Shown here in pieces: positions 63,133 through 64,000 of a DNA stretch of 64,000 nt; the first letter of the stretch is position 1, and every line of letters begins with the position of its first letter. This stretch comes from Nostoc sp. HK-01 (GTDB taxonomy: Bacteria > Cyanobacteriota > Cyanobacteriia > Cyanobacteriales > Nostocaceae): NCBI GenBank assembly GCA_003990705.1, contig AP018319.1:186001-250000 (forward strand). Reading direction: 5' to 3'. Position numbers and translations under genes: made by a program. Below the pieces are notes generated by a model, which did no database searches, was not told where the DNA came from, and was given only the letters and a program-made list of their open reading frames with translations.

Positions 63133-64000
63133 ATGTTAGATAGAAAGCATTTGCTAAAAATGACATTGTCAGAGCGATTGTATCTTGCTAATAACATATA
63201 TGTTATCTATCCTCGCATCAAAGAAATTTTATCAGCTATTGATTATTGCCATCATTTTTCTAACTTAAAAGATGAGCCAGATTGTTTATTTTTGCAAGGA
63301 GAAACTGGAACTGGTAAAACTACTATTTTTAGAAGTTACCTTCAAGAGTCTCCCAGATATGAAACAGCTACTGGTACAGTTGTTCCGATATTGTCTGTTA
63401 CCATTCCTTCCCCGGCGACAGTCAAAAGTGTTGTAACTAAGCTTCTTTGGGAATTAGGAGACCCTGCTTATGATAAGGGTACAGTAGGAAGTCAGACTAT
63501 TAGGCTAATAGGATTGATGAAAGATTGTGGTGTAGAACTTATTTTTTTAGATGAATTTCAACATTTTATTGACCGAGATTCAGCTAAGGTACTAAAAACT
63601 GTCTCTGACTGGTTAAAAAATTTAATTTTAGATGCTAAAGTTCCGATAATTTTAATTGGTTTACCAGAAAGTAATGCTGTTTTTAAGTTTAACTCTCAGT
63701 TAAGTCGTAGGTTTACTAATAGATATACTCTCAGCCCTTTTGAATGGAAAGCTGATTCTGGCAAAGAATTTCGGACTTTTATACATGCAGTGGAATCACA
63801 ACTTCCCTTGAGTGATGAATCTTGTTTAGCTAGTGAAGAAATGTCCCTGCGTTTTTACTACGCATCTGATGGTGTTGTTGCTTATGTGATGAAACTAATT
63901 CGTTATGGGACTTATTTAGCACTTCGTCAAGGGTTAGAGAAACTTGATTTAAATGTTTTAGCTACTGCATTTGACAAGTATGTAAAAGCAGATAAGCTGC
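63133..64000 (+). CDS. tnsC: TnsC-like AAA+ ATPase (partial, runs off right edge)
   Basis: Start ATG 63133, five bases after the tnsB stop. Open for 289 codons to the window end without a stop. Walker A is G56-E-T-G-T-G-K-T63; Walker B is V-E-L-I-F-L-D-E-F-Q-H-F-I; then V-P-I-I-L-I-G-L-P-E-S and the Arg-finger region Q-L-S-R-R-F-T-N-R-Y. This is TniB/TnsC type. It differs clearly from the compact element's TnsC (G-P-A-G-V-G-K-T), confirming separate origins. Confidence 0.88.
   Translation, partial: MLDRKHLLKMTLSERLYLANNIYVIYPRIKEILSAIDYCHHFSNLKDEPDCLFLQGETGTGKTTIFRSYLQESPRYETATGTVVPILSVTIPSPATVKSVVTKLLWELGDPAYDKGTVGSQTIRLIGLMKDCGVELIFLDEFQHFIDRDSAKVLKTVSDWLKNLILDAKVPIILIGLPESNAVFKFNSQLSRRFTNRYTLSPFEWKADSGKEFRTFIHAVESQLPLSDESCLASEEMSLRFYYASDGVVAYVMKLIRYGTYLALRQGLEKLDLNVLATAFDKYVKADKL

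Larger units (their letters stand above)
60066..64000 (+). mobile_element. Second Tn7-like transposon, left part (runs off the right edge)
   Basis: It starts with a TGT (60066) and four direct repeats, then TnsA, TnsB (frameshifted) and TnsC in tandem on the plus strand, in Tn7 order. TnsA and TnsB are separate genes here, and the end repeats differ from those of the neighbour, so it is an independent lineage. TniQ/TnsD, cargo and any Cas genes would lie beyond 64000. Confidence 0.75.

Overview
The window looks like a large conjugative-type plasmid, or a plasmid-like accessory region, of a filamentous heterocyst-forming cyanobacterium of the Nostoc/Anabaena group. Evidence: scattered HIP1 octamers (GCGATCGC), short tandem GC-rich and CCGACCT repeats typical of Nostocales, a nifD gene carrying the nifD-element core site, cyanobacterial IS families, and a partition/relaxase/type IV secretion backbone. 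No rRNA, tRNA or CRISPR array was found. All family assignments come from reading motifs; no database search was possible.

Layout. 1-6.1 kb is a graveyard: an edge-cut transposase, a tnpB remnant that removed the 5' part of a PIN toxin gene, a methyltransferase gene with an in-frame stop, and an orphan nifD (no nifH or nifK) split by an 1823-bp IS with 75-bp inverted ends and a 9-bp duplication. 6.1-13 kb holds small chromosomal-type genes: GNAT, class I glutamine amidotransferase, a J-domain protein, a tandem winged-helix-like protein, and a MarR regulator with its operator next to a frameshifted membrane-protein gene. 13-18.2 kb is one 1732-aa gene whose product has a DFDGD motif preceded by an FRSP segment, as in two-barrel (RdRP/QDE-1/RpoC-type) RNA polymerases. 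18.3-22.7 kb has a lipoprotein, a response regulator lacking its phospho-acceptor Asp, a DUF192 protein, and an AAA+ ATPase gene gutted by an IS5-like element.

22.7-33.4 kb is the plasmid maintenance core: ParM-like actin and ParR-like adaptor beside six 21-bp-phased iterons, an oriT-like palindromic stretch, a MobV relaxase fused to a primase/TOPRIM-like region, two ParA-like ATPases and a DUF3854-type primase-like protein. 33.5-49.3 kb, transcribed leftward, is a type IV secretion cluster (pilin/VirB2-like, VirB3-like, VirB4, VirB5-like, VirB6-like, VirB8, VirB10, VirB9-like, VirD4). Two of its genes are split by insertions: virB6 by an IS701-family IS (TSD TTAC) and virD4 by an IS4-family element with a passenger gene (9-bp TSD). 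Self-transfer is therefore probably lost. 49.5-54.5 kb carries RecD2 helicase, two hypothetical genes and a tyrosine recombinase, followed by an S23 four-helix-bundle gene between inverted repeats.

55.1-64 kb contains two distinct Tn7-like transposition modules back to back. The first is apparently complete and cargo-free (about 4.9 kb, TGTGACTT...AAGTCACA ends): a TnsA-TnsB fusion, TnsC and TniQ. The second begins seven bases further on with four 20-bp-phased end repeats, then TnsA, a frameshifted TnsB, and TnsC running off the right edge.
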